A stretch of DNA of 64,000 nt from Photobacterium damselae (GCF_003026815.1 NZ_PYOG01000005.1:62001-126000), one strand, 5' to 3'. Shown: positions 28,148 through 37,929, counted from the first letter of the stretch. Notes: generated by a model not told the origin, from the letters alone. Numbers and translations are program-made.

Positions 28148-28855
28148 ATGATGTCTCAAGTATCTTTACAAGCTCACGATCTTTCTATGCGTTTTAAAGA
28201 TCGTTTACTGTTTCATGTCCAGCAGCTCAACATCAACCCACAAGATGCAATCTATCTTTCTGGCGATAATGGTGTGGGTAAAACAACTTTGCTTAAGATT
28301 CTTGCAGGACTGCAAAAACCGACGACAGGCAAAGTGAATTTACAAAACAGCCGTTTCTTACGACGTTTGTTACGAGGTCACTATGAAGGCGGTGTTATCT
28401 ACATGCATCAAACACCTTATATGTTTGATGGTACTGTCTTTGATAACGTCTGTTATGGCTTAAAATATGCCATCAAAGATCGACAATTGCGTCGCAACGA
28501 AGCTATTAAAGCCTTACGTATGGTTGGGCTTGAAACCTTAGCTGATGAGCATATATCTGTATTATCTGGCGGCGAGCGTCAACGTGTTGCTATGGCCCGT
28601 GCATGGGTACTAAAACCAAGCGTTTTACTTATGGATGAATCCAGTGCTAGTCTTGATTCCGAATCCATTTTACGTCAAGTTGTATTAGCCCAAGATTTAC
28701 TGAACCGAGGCACCAGCTTAGTTATTACAAGCCATCAACAAAATGCACTAACTGCACTATGCCGACGTCACTGGGTAATTAATGACACCAAATTAGTTGA
28801 ACGAGCTGATCTTCAGCTTGTGACAGAGGACAATAACAATAATGCCTATGCCTGA
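28148..28855 (+). CDS. tupC: Tungstate ABC transporter ATP-binding protein TupC
   Basis: A compact ABC ATPase. Walker [14 protein letters not shown]-loop ([17 protein letters not shown]), signature [16 protein letters not shown], Walker [13 protein letters not shown] and the switch His (TSHQ) are all present. The AGGAG six bases before the ATG at 28148 favours this start over the GTG just before it. It energises TupB. Its 3' end overlaps mobA by 14 bases, tying transport to cofactor synthesis in one transcript. Confidence 0.93.
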   Translation: MMSQVSLQAHDLSMRFKDRLLFHVQQLNINPQDAIYLSGDNGVGKTTLLKILAGLQKPTTGKVNLQNSRFLRRLLRGHYEGGVIYMHQTPYMFDGTVFDNVCYGLKYAIKDRQLRRNEAIKALRMVGLETLADEHISVLSGGERQRVAMARAWVLKPSVLLMDESSASLDSESILRQVVLAQDLLNRGTSLVITSHQQNALTALCRRHWVINDTKLVERADLQLVTEDNNNNAYA

Positions 28856-29435
28856 ACAAACTCGTTGGGTAATTTTAGCGGGTGGCAGAGCGAGCCGTAT
28901 GGGTGGTAACGATAAAGGCCTGATTTCATTATCTGGCCAGCCACTTATTCAACACGTAATTAATACCTTAAAGCCGCAAACCAATAAAATTATCATTAAC
29001 GCTAATCGAAACCATGATGAATATGCTAAATACGCTCAAGTATTTGGCGATCAAATTCAAGACTTTCCTGGCCCTTTAGGTGGAATGCACGCGGCGCTTC
29101 ACGCTTTACCAGATGAGTGGATTGGATTTGTTCCTTGCGACTGCCCTCAACTTCCCCATGATCTTATCGCAAGAATGTGTGCTGCTTGTGATCAAGATAC
29201 TGATATTGCGGTTGCCCATAACGGTGAGCATATTCAACCCGTTGTGACTTTAATCAATCGTCGTATTCTTCCAAAGTTGGAAACATTTTTAGCCAATGGC
29301 GACCGTAAAATTATTCTTCTCTATCGCCAATGTAATATGATCACGGTTGATTTTAGTGATCAAGCTGATGCTTTTATTAACTTAAATACCCCAGAAGAAC
29401 TCAATCATTTTGGAGCCAATCATGAGTCTAATTAA
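28842..29435 (+). CDS. mobA: Molybdenum cofactor guanylyltransferase MobA
   Basis: A 197-residue nucleotidyltransferase that joins GMP to molybdopterin. The N-terminal GTP-binding signature [17 protein letters not shown] is complete, followed by the [11 protein letters not shown] loop and VPCDCPQLP with the metal-binding Asp. It overlaps tupC at its start and the mobB-moeA fusion at its end (14 bases each). The product, Mo-bis-MGD, serves DMSO-reductase-type enzymes, which in vibrios include nitrate, TMAO and formate enzymes. Confidence 0.95.
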   Translation: MPMPEQTRWVILAGGRASRMGGNDKGLISLSGQPLIQHVINTLKPQTNKIIINANRNHDEYAKYAQVFGDQIQDFPGPLGGMHAALHALPDEWIGFVPCDCPQLPHDLIARMCAACDQDTDIAVAHNGEHIQPVVTLINRRILPKLETFLANGDRKIILLYRQCNMITVDFSDQADAFINLNTPEELNHFGANHESN

Positions 29436-31206
29436 CGCTTCATTACCTCTTCTTGGCTTTGCTGCTTTTAGTGGTACAGGTAAAACAACATTACTTGAAG
29501 CCATGCTACCAAAATTAGTTGAACAAGGTCTTCGAGTTGCCGTTATTAAACACGCTCACCATAATTTTGATATCGACCAAGAAGGTAAAGATAGCTATCG
29601 CTTAAGAAAAGCGGGAGCAAGTCAGATGTTAATTTCATCTCGCTTTCGTCGCGCCTTAGTAACAGAAACACCCGAAGTTGAAGCTGAGCTGCCTCACCTA
29701 ATCAAGCAACTCGATCAAAGCGTACTGGATCTTATCTTAGTTGAAGGTTTTAAAGCCATTAGCTTCCCTAAGATTGAGTTACATCGAGAAGAGATTGGCA
29801 AGCCATGGTTATATCCAGACGATAGCAATATTATTGCAGTTGCTTCTGATTCAAAACCTGAAACAACGCTTCCAACACTCGATATTAACGACCTTGATGC
29901 GATCACTTCTTTTGTCGTTAACTATGCCAAAACGCAATATACTCAAAAATCACAAGAAAAATCTTTAGAGTGTGGCGATCTAAATCCTCAAGGGATGCTA
30001 TCGGTATCTCAAGGTCGCCAAGCAATATTAGATCAAATTGTCCCATCTCAAACCATCATTAATGTTGAACTGAAAGATGCTTTGGGTCAAATTGTCGCAC
30101 AAGATATTCTCTCTCCGGTTAACGTTCCTCAGCATACCAATTCAGCGATGGACGGTTTTGCTATCCGTAATGACGATCTAGATCGTGATAGCTATCATGT
30201 GATTGGCCAAGTGCTAGCAGGCCACAGTTATGATTTGCCACTAGAACAAGGTCAAGCCGTTCGCATCATGACAGGTGCCCCAGTTCCTAAATTCGCTGGT
30301 GCAGTTGTTATGCGAGAGCAAGCTGAAGTTAATGGTGAAAATGTCTCATTTAATCGTAATATGGGAGTTATCAAGGCTGGACAAAATGTGCGAATGGCAG
30401 GTGAAGATCTTGCATTAGGCCAAGTAGCCATAGCCAAAGGAACTCAAATTACTGCACCAGAACTAGGTATGCTCGCTTCATTAGGTTTTGCCGATGTCGC
30501 AATCACTCGCCCTATTCGAGTGGCAATATTCTCAACAGGAGATGAAGTTCAACAGCCTGGCGAAACTCAAAAAACAAACTGCATCTATGATTCTAACCGC
30601 TATACCCTATTTGCTTTACTGAAAAAAATCGGGTGTGAAGTGGTGGATATGGGAATTATAGAAGACAGCGAAGAGGCTCTTGAAAAAACACTTCAAGAAG
30701 CCAGTGAACAAGCAGACATGATTCTATCATCAGGTGGCGTGTCGGTTGGTGATGCTGATTACATCAAAACGGTTCTTGCTAAATTAGGCCAAATTAATTT
30801 CTGGCGTATTAACATGCGTCCAGGTCGCCCTCTTGCATTTGGACAAATTAATCAAATTCCATTTTTTGGGCTACCAGGTAATCCTGTTGCAACAATGATT
30901 GCTTTCTTACAATTTGTAGAGCCTGCAATTCGTAAGCTCCAAGGTATCGATAACTGGCAACCAGAGACCATCACGGCGATTGCAGCAGAAAAACTTCGCT
31001 CTCGCCCAGGACGAACAGAGTACAGCCGAGGTCATTATTACATTGATGCAAACGGTCGAATTGCCGTTGTTAGCACAGGCTCTCAAGGCTCTGGTATTTT
31101 ACGTTCAATGAGTGAAGCTAATTGCCTTATTGAAATTGCCCCAGAACAAGACAATGCAGAGATTGGCGATAGTGTAACCATTATTCCACTACTATCTCGC
31201 ATATAA
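29422..31206 (+). CDS. MobB-MoeA fusion: MGD adaptor and molybdopterin molybdotransferase
   Basis: The ATG at 29422 has GGAG six bases upstream and is preferred to a TTG four codons earlier. Residues about 1-165 are MobB, a P-loop GTP-binding adaptor ([32 protein letters not shown]). Residues about 190-594 are MoeA, which inserts the metal ([50 protein letters not shown]). The fusion joins metal insertion with MGD formation in one polypeptide and is known in some gamma-proteobacteria. A strong terminator follows. Confidence 0.95.
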   Translation: MSLINASLPLLGFAAFSGTGKTTLLEAMLPKLVEQGLRVAVIKHAHHNFDIDQEGKDSYRLRKAGASQMLISSRFRRALVTETPEVEAELPHLIKQLDQSVLDLILVEGFKAISFPKIELHREEIGKPWLYPDDSNIIAVASDSKPETTLPTLDINDLDAITSFVVNYAKTQYTQKSQEKSLECGDLNPQGMLSVSQGRQAILDQIVPSQTIINVELKDALGQIVAQDILSPVNVPQHTNSAMDGFAIRNDDLDRDSYHVIGQVLAGHSYDLPLEQGQAVRIMTGAPVPKFAGAVVMREQAEVNGENVSFNRNMGVIKAGQNVRMAGEDLALGQVAIAKGTQITAPELGMLASLGFADVAITRPIRVAIFSTGDEVQQPGETQKTNCIYDSNRYTLFALLKKIGCEVVDMGIIEDSEEALEKTLQEASEQADMILSSGGVSVGDADYIKTVLAKLGQINFWRINMRPGRPLAFGQINQIPFFGLPGNPVATMIAFLQFVEPAIRKLQGIDNWQPETITAIAAEKLRSRPGRTEYSRGHYYIDANGRIAVVSTGSQGSGILRSMSEANCLIEIAPEQDNAEIGDSVTIIPLLSRI

Positions 31207-31228
31207 TTTTCCATATTATTCAAAACGC

Positions 31229-31265
31229 AAAAAGCCGCAAATGCACTCATTTGCGGCTTTTTTAT
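31229..31265 (+). terminator. Terminator of the tup-mob operon
   Basis: A 13-bp perfect stem (31231-31243 with 31248-31260) and a 4-base loop are flanked by A-runs and followed by a run of T residues. This is a textbook rho-independent terminator. Confidence 0.92.
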
Positions 31266-31280
31266 ATCTTAATATTTTTT

Positions 31281-31317
31281 GGCACTCAGCAAACTACCCT
31301 CTAGTTTACTGAGTGCC
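31281..31317. repeat. Inverted repeat after the tup-mob terminator
   Basis: Two 15-base arms (31281-31295 and 31303-31317) pair with a single mismatch around a 7-base loop. No T-run follows on either strand, so it does not look like a second terminator. It may be a protein site or the relic of a small element. Confidence 0.6.
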
Positions 31318-32087
31318 ATTTAGTGTAGCGTCCATACCACTTATTTTTATCCTAAGCTTCTACACGTCAGAAGTCGGTTCTTAATTCTGTAATAGACCAA
31401 ACTTATTCCAGTATGGCGTATTATAGAATCTTATATCTGGTGACTTGGTTGATTTCACAAAGTCTATCTATAATTCTGATAATACATAAATATTCTTATA
31501 TGTCACTTTAATTAATTCATTTACTTTAAAAATAACGAATCATTTTTGTTTTTCGCTCAATTTACACTCAAAAAATAGCATTACTAAAATAATACTTTAG
31601 CCTTGTTATATCGCATTCTTTAGGCGTAAATTGCCAACAAACTTAATTTACTATTTGCTCGAATTATCAACGACATGTAACAACCACAAATAAAACCATT
31701 ATATATCAATAAGATGTAATAAATTAAGTTCAACACCCAAAGTGAAAAATAATAACTAATATTCACAGATGACCATTTAAGCAAAAATAATTAAATGTTA
31801 TGCACATGTAATGCATATAAACAAACCAATGTATGCATTCTATTTCCCAAAGAAATAATACATAATTATTCAAATAAGGCTCAATTTAGCCCACATAAAT
31901 GCAAATATATTCTTTATGTTAAAATCGATTATTGGCCATATTAACTCTAATCAATCAGCATAAAAATGCATATCCACACCCATCTTAAATGTATGATTAT
32001 TCGCCATTCATCTGGCTAGACCATTTAACGTGAAATAATGTTGTACAATGCAAACAGTTAAGAGACTTAGGTATAAATAAATCAGAT
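31318..32087. other. Gene-free AT-rich region
   Basis: About 770 bp with no convincing ORF, RNA gene or mobile element. Several ATGCAT/ATGCAC/ATGTAT-like hexamers cluster at 31798-32000, two of them (ATGCAT near 31812 and 31834) forming a palindromic pair. These could be sites for a regulator of the following gene. I see nothing else. Confidence 0.4.
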
Positions 32088-32807
32088 ATGTTTTTAGATT
32101 CATACTATTCAGATCACAACGATGCGTTTTCTTTTACACGCCAACAAGCTAGCCATTTTGCTAAAAAGGTAGCGGGCGATTTCAATCCTATTCATGACGA
32201 AGATAACAAACGTTTTTGTGTTCCTGGTGATCTTTTATTTTCTGTATTCTTAGCAAAAGAAGGCCTAAGTCAGAAAATGCGTTTCGAATTTGCTGGAATG
32301 ATCAGTGATGGCATTGCTTTAACTTTCTATCAAAAATCAGATAACGACATCTCAGTTAAAGACGAAAAATGCAAAGAATATATGCACGTTACTCGTAGTG
32401 GATTAACAACTACAGATGAAACCTTGATCGCTCAAATTACTAAGAATTATGTGCAGTTTTCAGGCATGAATTTTCCACATATCATGGTTCCGCTTATGAA
32501 ATCTAAGGAAATCATGATTAATCCGGCTCGCCCTTTAGTTGTTTATGAGAGTATGGAACTTGATTTTACTCGATTAGATCTTAAAGCCCCTACTGTAGAG
32601 CTATTAGATTCAGAAATTGATGCTGATGGCAAACGAGGCAGCGTAACACTCAATTTCTGTTTTAAAGAAGATGGCGAAATTGTAGGTACAGGCAAGAAAC
32701 GCATGGTTATGAGTGGACTACGCCCATACTGCCAAGATGGTATTGATGATCTTGTCAGCCGCTTTCTTGCAAGAAAAGATGCGTTTTTGACAGAAGTTGC
32801 CGCTTAA
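32088..32807 (+). CDS. DUF3581 family protein (hotdog-like)
   Basis: A 239-residue cytosolic protein that I assign to DUF3581, a family of marine gamma-proteobacteria. The early FAKKVAGDFNPIHDED motif resembles the hydratase/dehydratase hotdog signature (GDxNPIHxD) of MaoC-type enzymes, so an acyl-thioester substrate is conceivable. The second half repeats strand-rich stretches such as GSVTLNFCFKEDGEIVGTGKKRMVM. It is transcribed alone after a long AT-rich gap with no clear ribosome binding site. No activity is established. Confidence 0.75.
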   Translation: MFLDSYYSDHNDAFSFTRQQASHFAKKVAGDFNPIHDEDNKRFCVPGDLLFSVFLAKEGLSQKMRFEFAGMISDGIALTFYQKSDNDISVKDEKCKEYMHVTRSGLTTTDETLIAQITKNYVQFSGMNFPHIMVPLMKSKEIMINPARPLVVYESMELDFTRLDLKAPTVELLDSEIDADGKRGSVTLNFCFKEDGEIVGTGKKRMVMSGLRPYCQDGIDDLVSRFLARKDAFLTEVAA

Positions 32808-32819
32808 TATAGTAACAGG

Positions 32820-32856
32820 TTGAACACCCTGTCATTTTAAGAGACAGGGTGTTCAA
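32820..32856. terminator. Hairpin between convergent genes
   Basis: A 14-bp perfect stem (32820-32833 with 32843-32856) with a 9-base loop lies between the DUF3581 gene and the convergent sensor kinase gene. It lacks a T-run, so it may stop transcription poorly or mainly protect 3' ends. Confidence 0.55.
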
Positions 32857-32872
32857 CAAATAGAAAAATAGC

Positions 32873-34183
32873 TTAAGATGAAAATAGAATTCGAGCTCTC
32901 AGACCTGGCTTATTATCGCTAAATACCAGCTCTCCACCATGGCTTTGCACCACAGCATCAACTAAAGAGAGTCCCAAACCATAACCTTGTTTTGTTCGAC
33001 TTGCATCAGCTCTAAACATAGGTTCTTTAATTCGCAACTTATCTTTACTTGATACCCCCATTCCAGTATCTACAACAACCAGTCCAAAAGGATCTACGAC
33101 AACGGTAATCGTTCCTTTTTTAGGCGTATACTTAATCGCATTTTCAACCAAGTTGTACACAGCTCTAAATAGCAAACTTGGCTCACCAGATAATTCAAAT
33201 GAACTGTCTACACGAAAGATCAGCTCTTGCTGTTTTTCTTCTGCTAAAGGGGTTAAAAACTCAACGGCATCTTGAGCAATAACATCAAGATGGGCGATCT
33301 CTTTATGAACGTCCTGCTTTCCACTATTTAATCGCGAAATCTCCAACAGTCCATTAAACATATTGAGTAACGTTTCTAGATCGTCATGACAAGCCTCAAG
33401 CTCGTTAGTATAAGGTTGAGGATTCGCAGCCAATACCTTTTCTAACCGTAGCTTTATCCGAGCGATCGGTGTACGCAAATCATGAGCCATTCCAACGGAA
33501 AGATCTTTTAATGATGATTCGTTTTTTTCAACCTGCTCAATCAGAAAATTTAATTTCTTAGTCAACAGGTTAAATTCATCATCATTGCTGCTTTCTGGTA
33601 GTTTTACCCCTTTCTCCCCACTAATTACTCGGCTCATTCCTTGGTTAACACGAGCCAATTTTTTTAATATGGATAAGGAAAAAAGTGTTGCCCCCGCTAA
33701 CATCAGAATCACAGGAATCGCGATACCTGATAGTAAAATGGGAGTGACTGTATCTCGATAAGATCGTAATAAATTTGGGTTGATGCCAATAATCAGTTTT
33801 TCAGTAGCCGATAAGCGAACAACAACTTCGGTACGCTTATTCCCTTCGTGATAATAATCAGCTGAAGTGAGTAGTACTGGATAGTTGATGCTTGTTTTAG
33901 AGCCCGATCTTTTTTGTATACGATAGAAAAACGTTTTAGATGCTCGGCTTCGTTCCTCTATTAACCGATATATCTTATTAATGTCTCCAACGCTTACTAA
34001 TAAACTAAACGTACTGGCTTCACTCGTTAACTCCCTATCCAATTGCTTATGATAGAAGGCTTCTGAGCTAACAAATACTTGATGAATAAATAACATAAAA
34101 ATCATCGCCACGCAGGCGATGAAGTAAAGTAGGACTTTGTAGGTCGATGAACTTGCCAAATTATCAGTCTTGGCGAAGAACAT
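32873..34183 (-). CDS. Sensor histidine kinase (OmpR-system partner)
   Basis: A 436-residue membrane kinase. Two membrane helices (about 15-37 and 147-171) enclose a ~110-residue periplasmic domain, followed by HAMP, the H-box SVGMAHDLRTPIAR (His234) and a HATPase domain with NAIKYTP, VVDTGMGVS and GYGLGLSLV. The ATG has a strong AAGGGGGG ribosome binding site and overlaps the regulator gene by 20 bases. The sensor domain matches nothing I recognise, so the stimulus is unknown. Confidence 0.92.
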   Translation of the reverse strand: MFFAKTDNLASSSTYKVLLYFIACVAMIFMLFIHQVFVSSEAFYHKQLDRELTSEASTFSLLVSVGDINKIYRLIEERSRASKTFFYRIQKRSGSKTSINYPVLLTSADYYHEGNKRTEVVVRLSATEKLIIGINPNLLRSYRDTVTPILLSGIAIPVILMLAGATLFSLSILKKLARVNQGMSRVISGEKGVKLPESSNDDEFNLLTKKLNFLIEQVEKNESSLKDLSVGMAHDLRTPIARIKLRLEKVLAANPQPYTNELEACHDDLETLLNMFNGLLEISRLNSGKQDVHKEIAHLDVIAQDAVEFLTPLAEEKQQELIFRVDSSFELSGEPSLLFRAVYNLVENAIKYTPKKGTITVVVDPFGLVVVDTGMGVSSKDKLRIKEPMFRADASRTKQGYGLGLSLVDAVVQSHGGELVFSDNKPGLRARILFSS

Positions 34184-34841
34184 AACCAGCCCCCCTTACC
34201 GTATGAATCAGGCTCACTTCACCTTCAGCATCCAACTTTTTGCGAAGGTTAGCGATATGGACATCAATAATATTGGTCTTAGGATCAAAATGATAATTCC
34301 AAACTGATTCAAATAAGCTCATTCGGGAAACGACACTTTCCGCATGACCCATTAAATACTGCAGTAACAAAAACTCTTTCTGCTGCAAGTTAATAACTCG
34401 ATTTCCACGCCATACGCGATGAGATTTAAGATCAAGTTTAAGGTCAGCATACACATATTCTGTAGCAACTTGAGTTGTTGCATGATGGCGTTTAATTAAA
34501 ATTTCAGCTCTAGCAATAAGCTCCGCTAAGGCAAATGGCTTAATTAAATAATCATCACTACCCGCTGTGAGTCCTACAACTCGCTCTTCTACACTGTCCA
34601 TAGCACTTAAAATCATAACTGGAGTGCTATTTTCAGTTGCACGAATAGCCGCAAGAACTTTCAGTCCATCCAGCATAGGAAGCATACGATCGAGAATAAT
34701 CAAAGAGTATTCACAGCTTGTTGCCATCATTAACCCTTGGTGACCATCGCTCGCCTCATCAACCACATAACCGTGTTCAATCAAGCCCTGAACGACAAAG
34801 TCTCGAGTCGTATTGTCATCTTCTATAACTAAAATTTTCAT
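34164..34841 (-). CDS. OmpR/PhoB-family response regulator
   Basis: The ATG at 34839-34841 gives the normal N-terminus MKILVIEDD and 225 residues; the frame is open further upstream but adds no domain. Receiver: acidic pocket EDD, phosphoacceptor Asp51 (LIILDRMLP) and Lys101 (YLIKPF). A winged-helix DNA-binding domain follows (LQQKEFLLLQYLM, then NIIDVHIANLRKKL and VRGAGYVL). It resembles the CusR/QseB-like branch. It overlaps its kinase gene; nagE upstream has its own terminator, so the pair has a separate promoter. Confidence 0.92.
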   Translation of the reverse strand: MKILVIEDDNTTRDFVVQGLIEHGYVVDEASDGHQGLMMATSCEYSLIILDRMLPMLDGLKVLAAIRATENSTPVMILSAMDSVEERVVGLTAGSDDYLIKPFALAELIARAEILIKRHHATTQVATEYVYADLKLDLKSHRVWRGNRVINLQQKEFLLLQYLMGHAESVVSRMSLFESVWNYHFDPKTNIIDVHIANLRKKLDAEGEVSLIHTVRGAGYVLRQD

Positions 34842-34900
34842 AACGTCACACTTAAACGGATAACAACAGCGTATCCAGAAATTTTGTAAATTATATACAA

Positions 34901-34933
34901 ACAAAAAACGGCCTACAAATATGTAGACCGTTT
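34901..34933 (-). terminator. Terminator of nagE
   Basis: AAACGG and CTACA (34906-34911 and 34913-34917) pair with TGTAG and CCGTTT (34922-34926 and 34928-34933) with one mismatch. On the minus strand the stem is followed by a T-rich run. Confidence 0.75.
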
Positions 34934-35003
34934 AACATCAATCAACCAAAGGGGGATTCAGTTAATTGGGATTGCAACTTAACCACAAGATAATTCCAGT
35001 GAC

Positions 35004-36371
35004 TTAAAGTGAATTCATCTCAGTTGCAATTTTTTCAGCAAGTGGACCTAAGATAACTTGTAAGTTATTAGAGCCAACATTCACCACACCTTTCGCGCCA
35101 AGTTGCTTAAGTTTAGCATCATCGATCACAGAGCGGTCAACGATACCTAAACGTAGTCGCGTAATACATGCTGCAATATCGGTTAAGTTTTCTTTACCAC
35201 CAAGAGCTTCAAGGTATGCTTTAGCTAATTCAGTATTATTTTCAGCTTTTGCCGGATTTGCGTTTTCTGCTGGTGCATCTTCGCGACCTGGAGTCTTAAG
35301 ATTAAAGAACTTAATCGCCGCAACAAACAGTACAAAGTAAATAACACCAGTTGCAATACCAAGAGGAATAATCATCCAAGCATTATGAGCTGCTGGAGCG
35401 TTAAAGTTTAACATATAGTCAATCAGACCAGATGAGAAACTAAATGCCATATGAATATTCAATGATGAAGCAACAACTAGACTCACACCCATCAAAATAG
35501 CGTGGATAAGATATAGTCCAGGAGTTAGGAACATGAACATAAATTCAATTGGTTCAGTAATACCAGTTAAGAATGCTGTTAACGCAACACTCAATAACAT
35601 ACCACCAACAACTTTCTTGTTTTCTTTCTTAGCCGTTACATAAAACGCCAGTGCAGCACTTGGTAAACCAAACATTACAACCGGGAAGAAACCACTTAGG
35701 ATCTGTCCTGCATTTGGGTCTCCAGCAAAGAAGCGAGAAATTTCACCTGTTGCGCCATGGTAGTCACCAAATACGAACCATACCATGGTATTTAGAATGT
35801 GATGCAAACCGATTGGGATCAATAGACGGTTAGCTAAACCATATGCAAACTCACCAGGCTTACCACTTGTTAGAATCCATTGACCTAAGTGGTTGATCAT
35901 CTCTTGTACTGGCGGCCAAACAAGACTAAAGATATAAGCAATGATAAGTGCAACCAAACCTGTAATGATTGGAACAAAACGCTTACCAGCAAAGAAGCCT
36001 AGGAATTCAGGAAGCTTGATGCCATTGAAACGGTTGTATAGGTGGCCTGCACATAGACCAATAATAATACCCCCAGCAACGCCAGGATCCACATCAGCAT
36101 TTAATGTCTTAAGTGCCGAAGTCATTATGAAATAACCAACACAGGCAGCGATTGCAGCAGCTGCTGAATTGTCTTTAGAAAAACCGCCAGCAACACCCAT
36201 TGCGAATAATAACGCTAGGTTATCAAATACGGCTTGGCCACCAGCAGCCATAAATGGAATATTAAGTAAATCTGGCTGACCAAATCGAAGTAACATACCA
36301 GCCACTGGCAGTACTGCGATTGGGAACATCAAAGCATTACCGAGCTTTTGGAAATAACCTAAAATGTTCAT
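35004..36371 (-). CDS. nagE: PTS N-acetylglucosamine-specific IICB permease (NagE-like)
   Basis: The ATG at 36369-36371 follows a strong GGGAGAGGG site; eight more codons upstream are open but not needed. The IIC domain has about ten membrane helices with the sugar-binding loops LLIPIGLHHILNTMVWF and FLTGITEPIEFMFMFLTP. The IIB domain is C-terminal, with phosphocysteine Cys402 (ACITRLRLG). It lacks a IIA domain, so it relies on a separate IIA such as Crr. The loop sequences fit GlcNAc better than glucose, but specificity is an inference. Two CRP sites lie upstream. Confidence 0.85.
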   Translation of the reverse strand: MNILGYFQKLGNALMFPIAVLPVAGMLLRFGQPDLLNIPFMAAGGQAVFDNLALLFAMGVAGGFSKDNSAAAAIAACVGYFIMTSALKTLNADVDPGVAGGIIIGLCAGHLYNRFNGIKLPEFLGFFAGKRFVPIITGLVALIIAYIFSLVWPPVQEMINHLGQWILTSGKPGEFAYGLANRLLIPIGLHHILNTMVWFVFGDYHGATGEISRFFAGDPNAGQILSGFFPVVMFGLPSAALAFYVTAKKENKKVVGGMLLSVALTAFLTGITEPIEFMFMFLTPGLYLIHAILMGVSLVVASSLNIHMAFSFSSGLIDYMLNFNAPAAHNAWMIIPLGIATGVIYFVLFVAAIKFFNLKTPGREDAPAENANPAKAENNTELAKAYLEALGGKENLTDIAACITRLRLGIVDRSVIDDAKLKQLGAKGVVNVGSNNLQVILGPLAEKIATEMNSL

Positions 36372-36501
36372 TCCCTCTCCCTTTTGTAACGTCAATTAAT
36401 AAGCAAGCAAATCTGCTGCTAAAACCTGATGCAACAATAGCCCTCGGTTATTAAACTTTTTTTTGTTTTAAGATTAACTTTTCTTAATAAAACCAAGCAT
36501 T

Positions 36502-36517
36502 CGTGACAAAAATCACA
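36502..36517 (-). promoter_or_regulatory. CRP-cAMP site upstream of nagE (proximal)
   Basis: CGTGA-N6-TCACA, close to the CRP consensus TGTGA-N6-TCACA, centred about 138 bp before the nagE ATG. Confidence 0.65.
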
Positions 36518-36542
36518 ATTAATGAAAAGAAATACTTTATTC

Positions 36543-36558
36543 TGTGAAAGGTGTCACG
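36543..36558 (-). promoter_or_regulatory. CRP-cAMP site upstream of nagE (distal)
   Basis: TGTGA-N6-TCACG. Its centre is 41 bp from that of the proximal site, about four helical turns, so both would face the same side of the DNA. The divergent pgpB starts about 210 bp away and could also be affected. Confidence 0.65.
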
Positions 36559-36766
36559 CCAATATCTTTTTTTATTGGCAAGACATCATCCCTCACACCA
36601 ATTCATAATCAACACAAATACTTGGCTAGATAAATACAGCCAAACGATGATACCATTTAGCTCTATTGCCATTTCCTAGCATGTTTTATCTTAATTCTGA
36701 CAATTATTTCACAAGTTCTGCGCTACTATCGCTCGCAGCACTTAACAACGTTGAATTTTACATCTT

Positions 36767-37480
36767 ATGATTTCGTCTTATATTTATAAAAAATATCCGA
36801 ATATCATTGCATTAGCCTGTTTTTCAGTTGCAATGATTGCCGCTATGTTTATCTTCCCAGCGCCTGAACTGACCTCGCATTTGAGTGATACATTAGGACT
36901 AATTTTTACTATTTTGACAGAATCTGCTGGCAAGCCATTTTTTCTGGTCACTATCGCTCTACTCTGCTTTATCCCTATCGTAATGCGCCTTCCTCGTAAG
37001 ACGATGGTTAAATTGTGGATTCAATTTGCGATTATCTTAGTACTTAGTTTGGTGGCAAAAACAGCACTAAAGCATTTTACCGCGGTACCTAGACCCTTTA
37101 CTCATGAGTTGCAACAACTACACGTTATTGATCAGCCACAAGATTTTTATCAATTAAGTAAAGAAGATAAAGCACTAACCGTTGCTAAAGTTGATGATCA
37201 AGTCTCTCATTGGCGTACTGATTTATGGAAAAAGAAAGAGTCATATTCTTTCCCATCAGGTCATACCATCTTTGTTGCAGTATGCGTTATGTTTTGGGGT
37301 GGATTCTTTATTCGTCGCCGTAAATATGTACCTGCAGCAATCATCATTACTTGGGCAACGGGTGTAGGTTTAAGTCGTTTATGGTTAGGCATGCATTGGC
37401 CAGCAGATCTATTAGGCTCAATGAGTGCAGCAGCAATACTGTATCTATTTGTGCCTGAATGGGATGAGACTGAATCTTAA
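36767..37480 (+). CDS. pgpB: PAP2 family phosphatase, PgpB-like
   Basis: A 237-residue membrane phosphatase. After several hydrophobic helices come the three phosphatase signatures in order: KTALKHFTAVPRPF, PSGHTIF and SRLWLGMHWPADLLG (catalytic His in the second and third). PgpB of E. coli (254 residues) dephosphorylates phosphatidylglycerol phosphate and undecaprenyl pyrophosphate. An insert of about 60 residues between signatures one and two, as in PgpB, supports the name. It is transcribed alone and ends at a shared terminator. Confidence 0.85.
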   Translation: MISSYIYKKYPNIIALACFSVAMIAAMFIFPAPELTSHLSDTLGLIFTILTESAGKPFFLVTIALLCFIPIVMRLPRKTMVKLWIQFAIILVLSLVAKTALKHFTAVPRPFTHELQQLHVIDQPQDFYQLSKEDKALTVAKVDDQVSHWRTDLWKKKESYSFPSGHTIFVAVCVMFWGGFFIRRRKYVPAAIIITWATGVGLSRLWLGMHWPADLLGSMSAAAILYLFVPEWDETES

Positions 37481-37515
37481 CTCTTTCGAAAGATTTATCA
37501 TTTTCTAGATTTAAA

Positions 37516-37555
37516 AAAACCCCGTGGATGTATCAACACCACGGGGTTTTTATTG
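37516..37555. terminator. Bidirectional terminator (pgpB and HTH gene)
   Basis: A 12-bp stem (37516-37527 with 37539-37550) with an A-run before and a T-run after serves both convergent genes. Confidence 0.9.
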
Positions 37556-37575
37556 TTCAATATAAAAGCTTATTA

Positions 37576-37929
37576 CTATGCTTTAATGTTGTGCTCATAT
37601 TCAATGACCACTTGGTTACCGCTGAATGTAACATTCTGGACTGTACCATCAAGGGTAATTGTATTTTTTAGCATCACACTTCCAGGCATACCAGCAACGG
37701 CTTTTTGACGTAGTGATGGTAGCGTTAATACAGGGTCAACACCTAAGCGATTGCAAAAATCGTTTACAAAACCCGATTCAATCGTCTTGCTACCTCGTAA
37801 AATATCAGAAAACTCCAATTGAGTTAGACCCAGTTTTTTTGCCATTTCAATTTGCGTAATACGCATTTTAGCTTTATGACTCATCCATGTATCATGTAAA
37901 ACTTGTCGATCTTGTTCTGTATATTGCAT
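37576..37929 (-). CDS. XRE-type helix-turn-helix regulator
   Basis: A 117-residue protein with a Cro/CI-type HTH at about residues 22-65 (MRITQIEMAKKLGLTQLEFSDILRGSK) and a small beta-rich C-terminal part (DGTVQNVTFSGNQVVIEYEHN) that may dimerise or bind a ligand. Its targets are unknown. It is divergent from the Cys-rich protein at 38192 with about 260 bp between them, which has no clear operator. Confidence 0.75.
   Translation of the reverse strand: MQYTEQDRQVLHDTWMSHKAKMRITQIEMAKKLGLTQLEFSDILRGSKTIESGFVNDFCNRLGVDPVLTLPSLRQKAVAGMPGSVMLKNTITLDGTVQNVTFSGNQVVIEYEHNIKA

Noticed and set aside
31281-31317. Long hairpin as a second terminator or insertion-sequence end
   Set aside because: No T-run on either side and no matching second copy, transposase or target duplication in the window.
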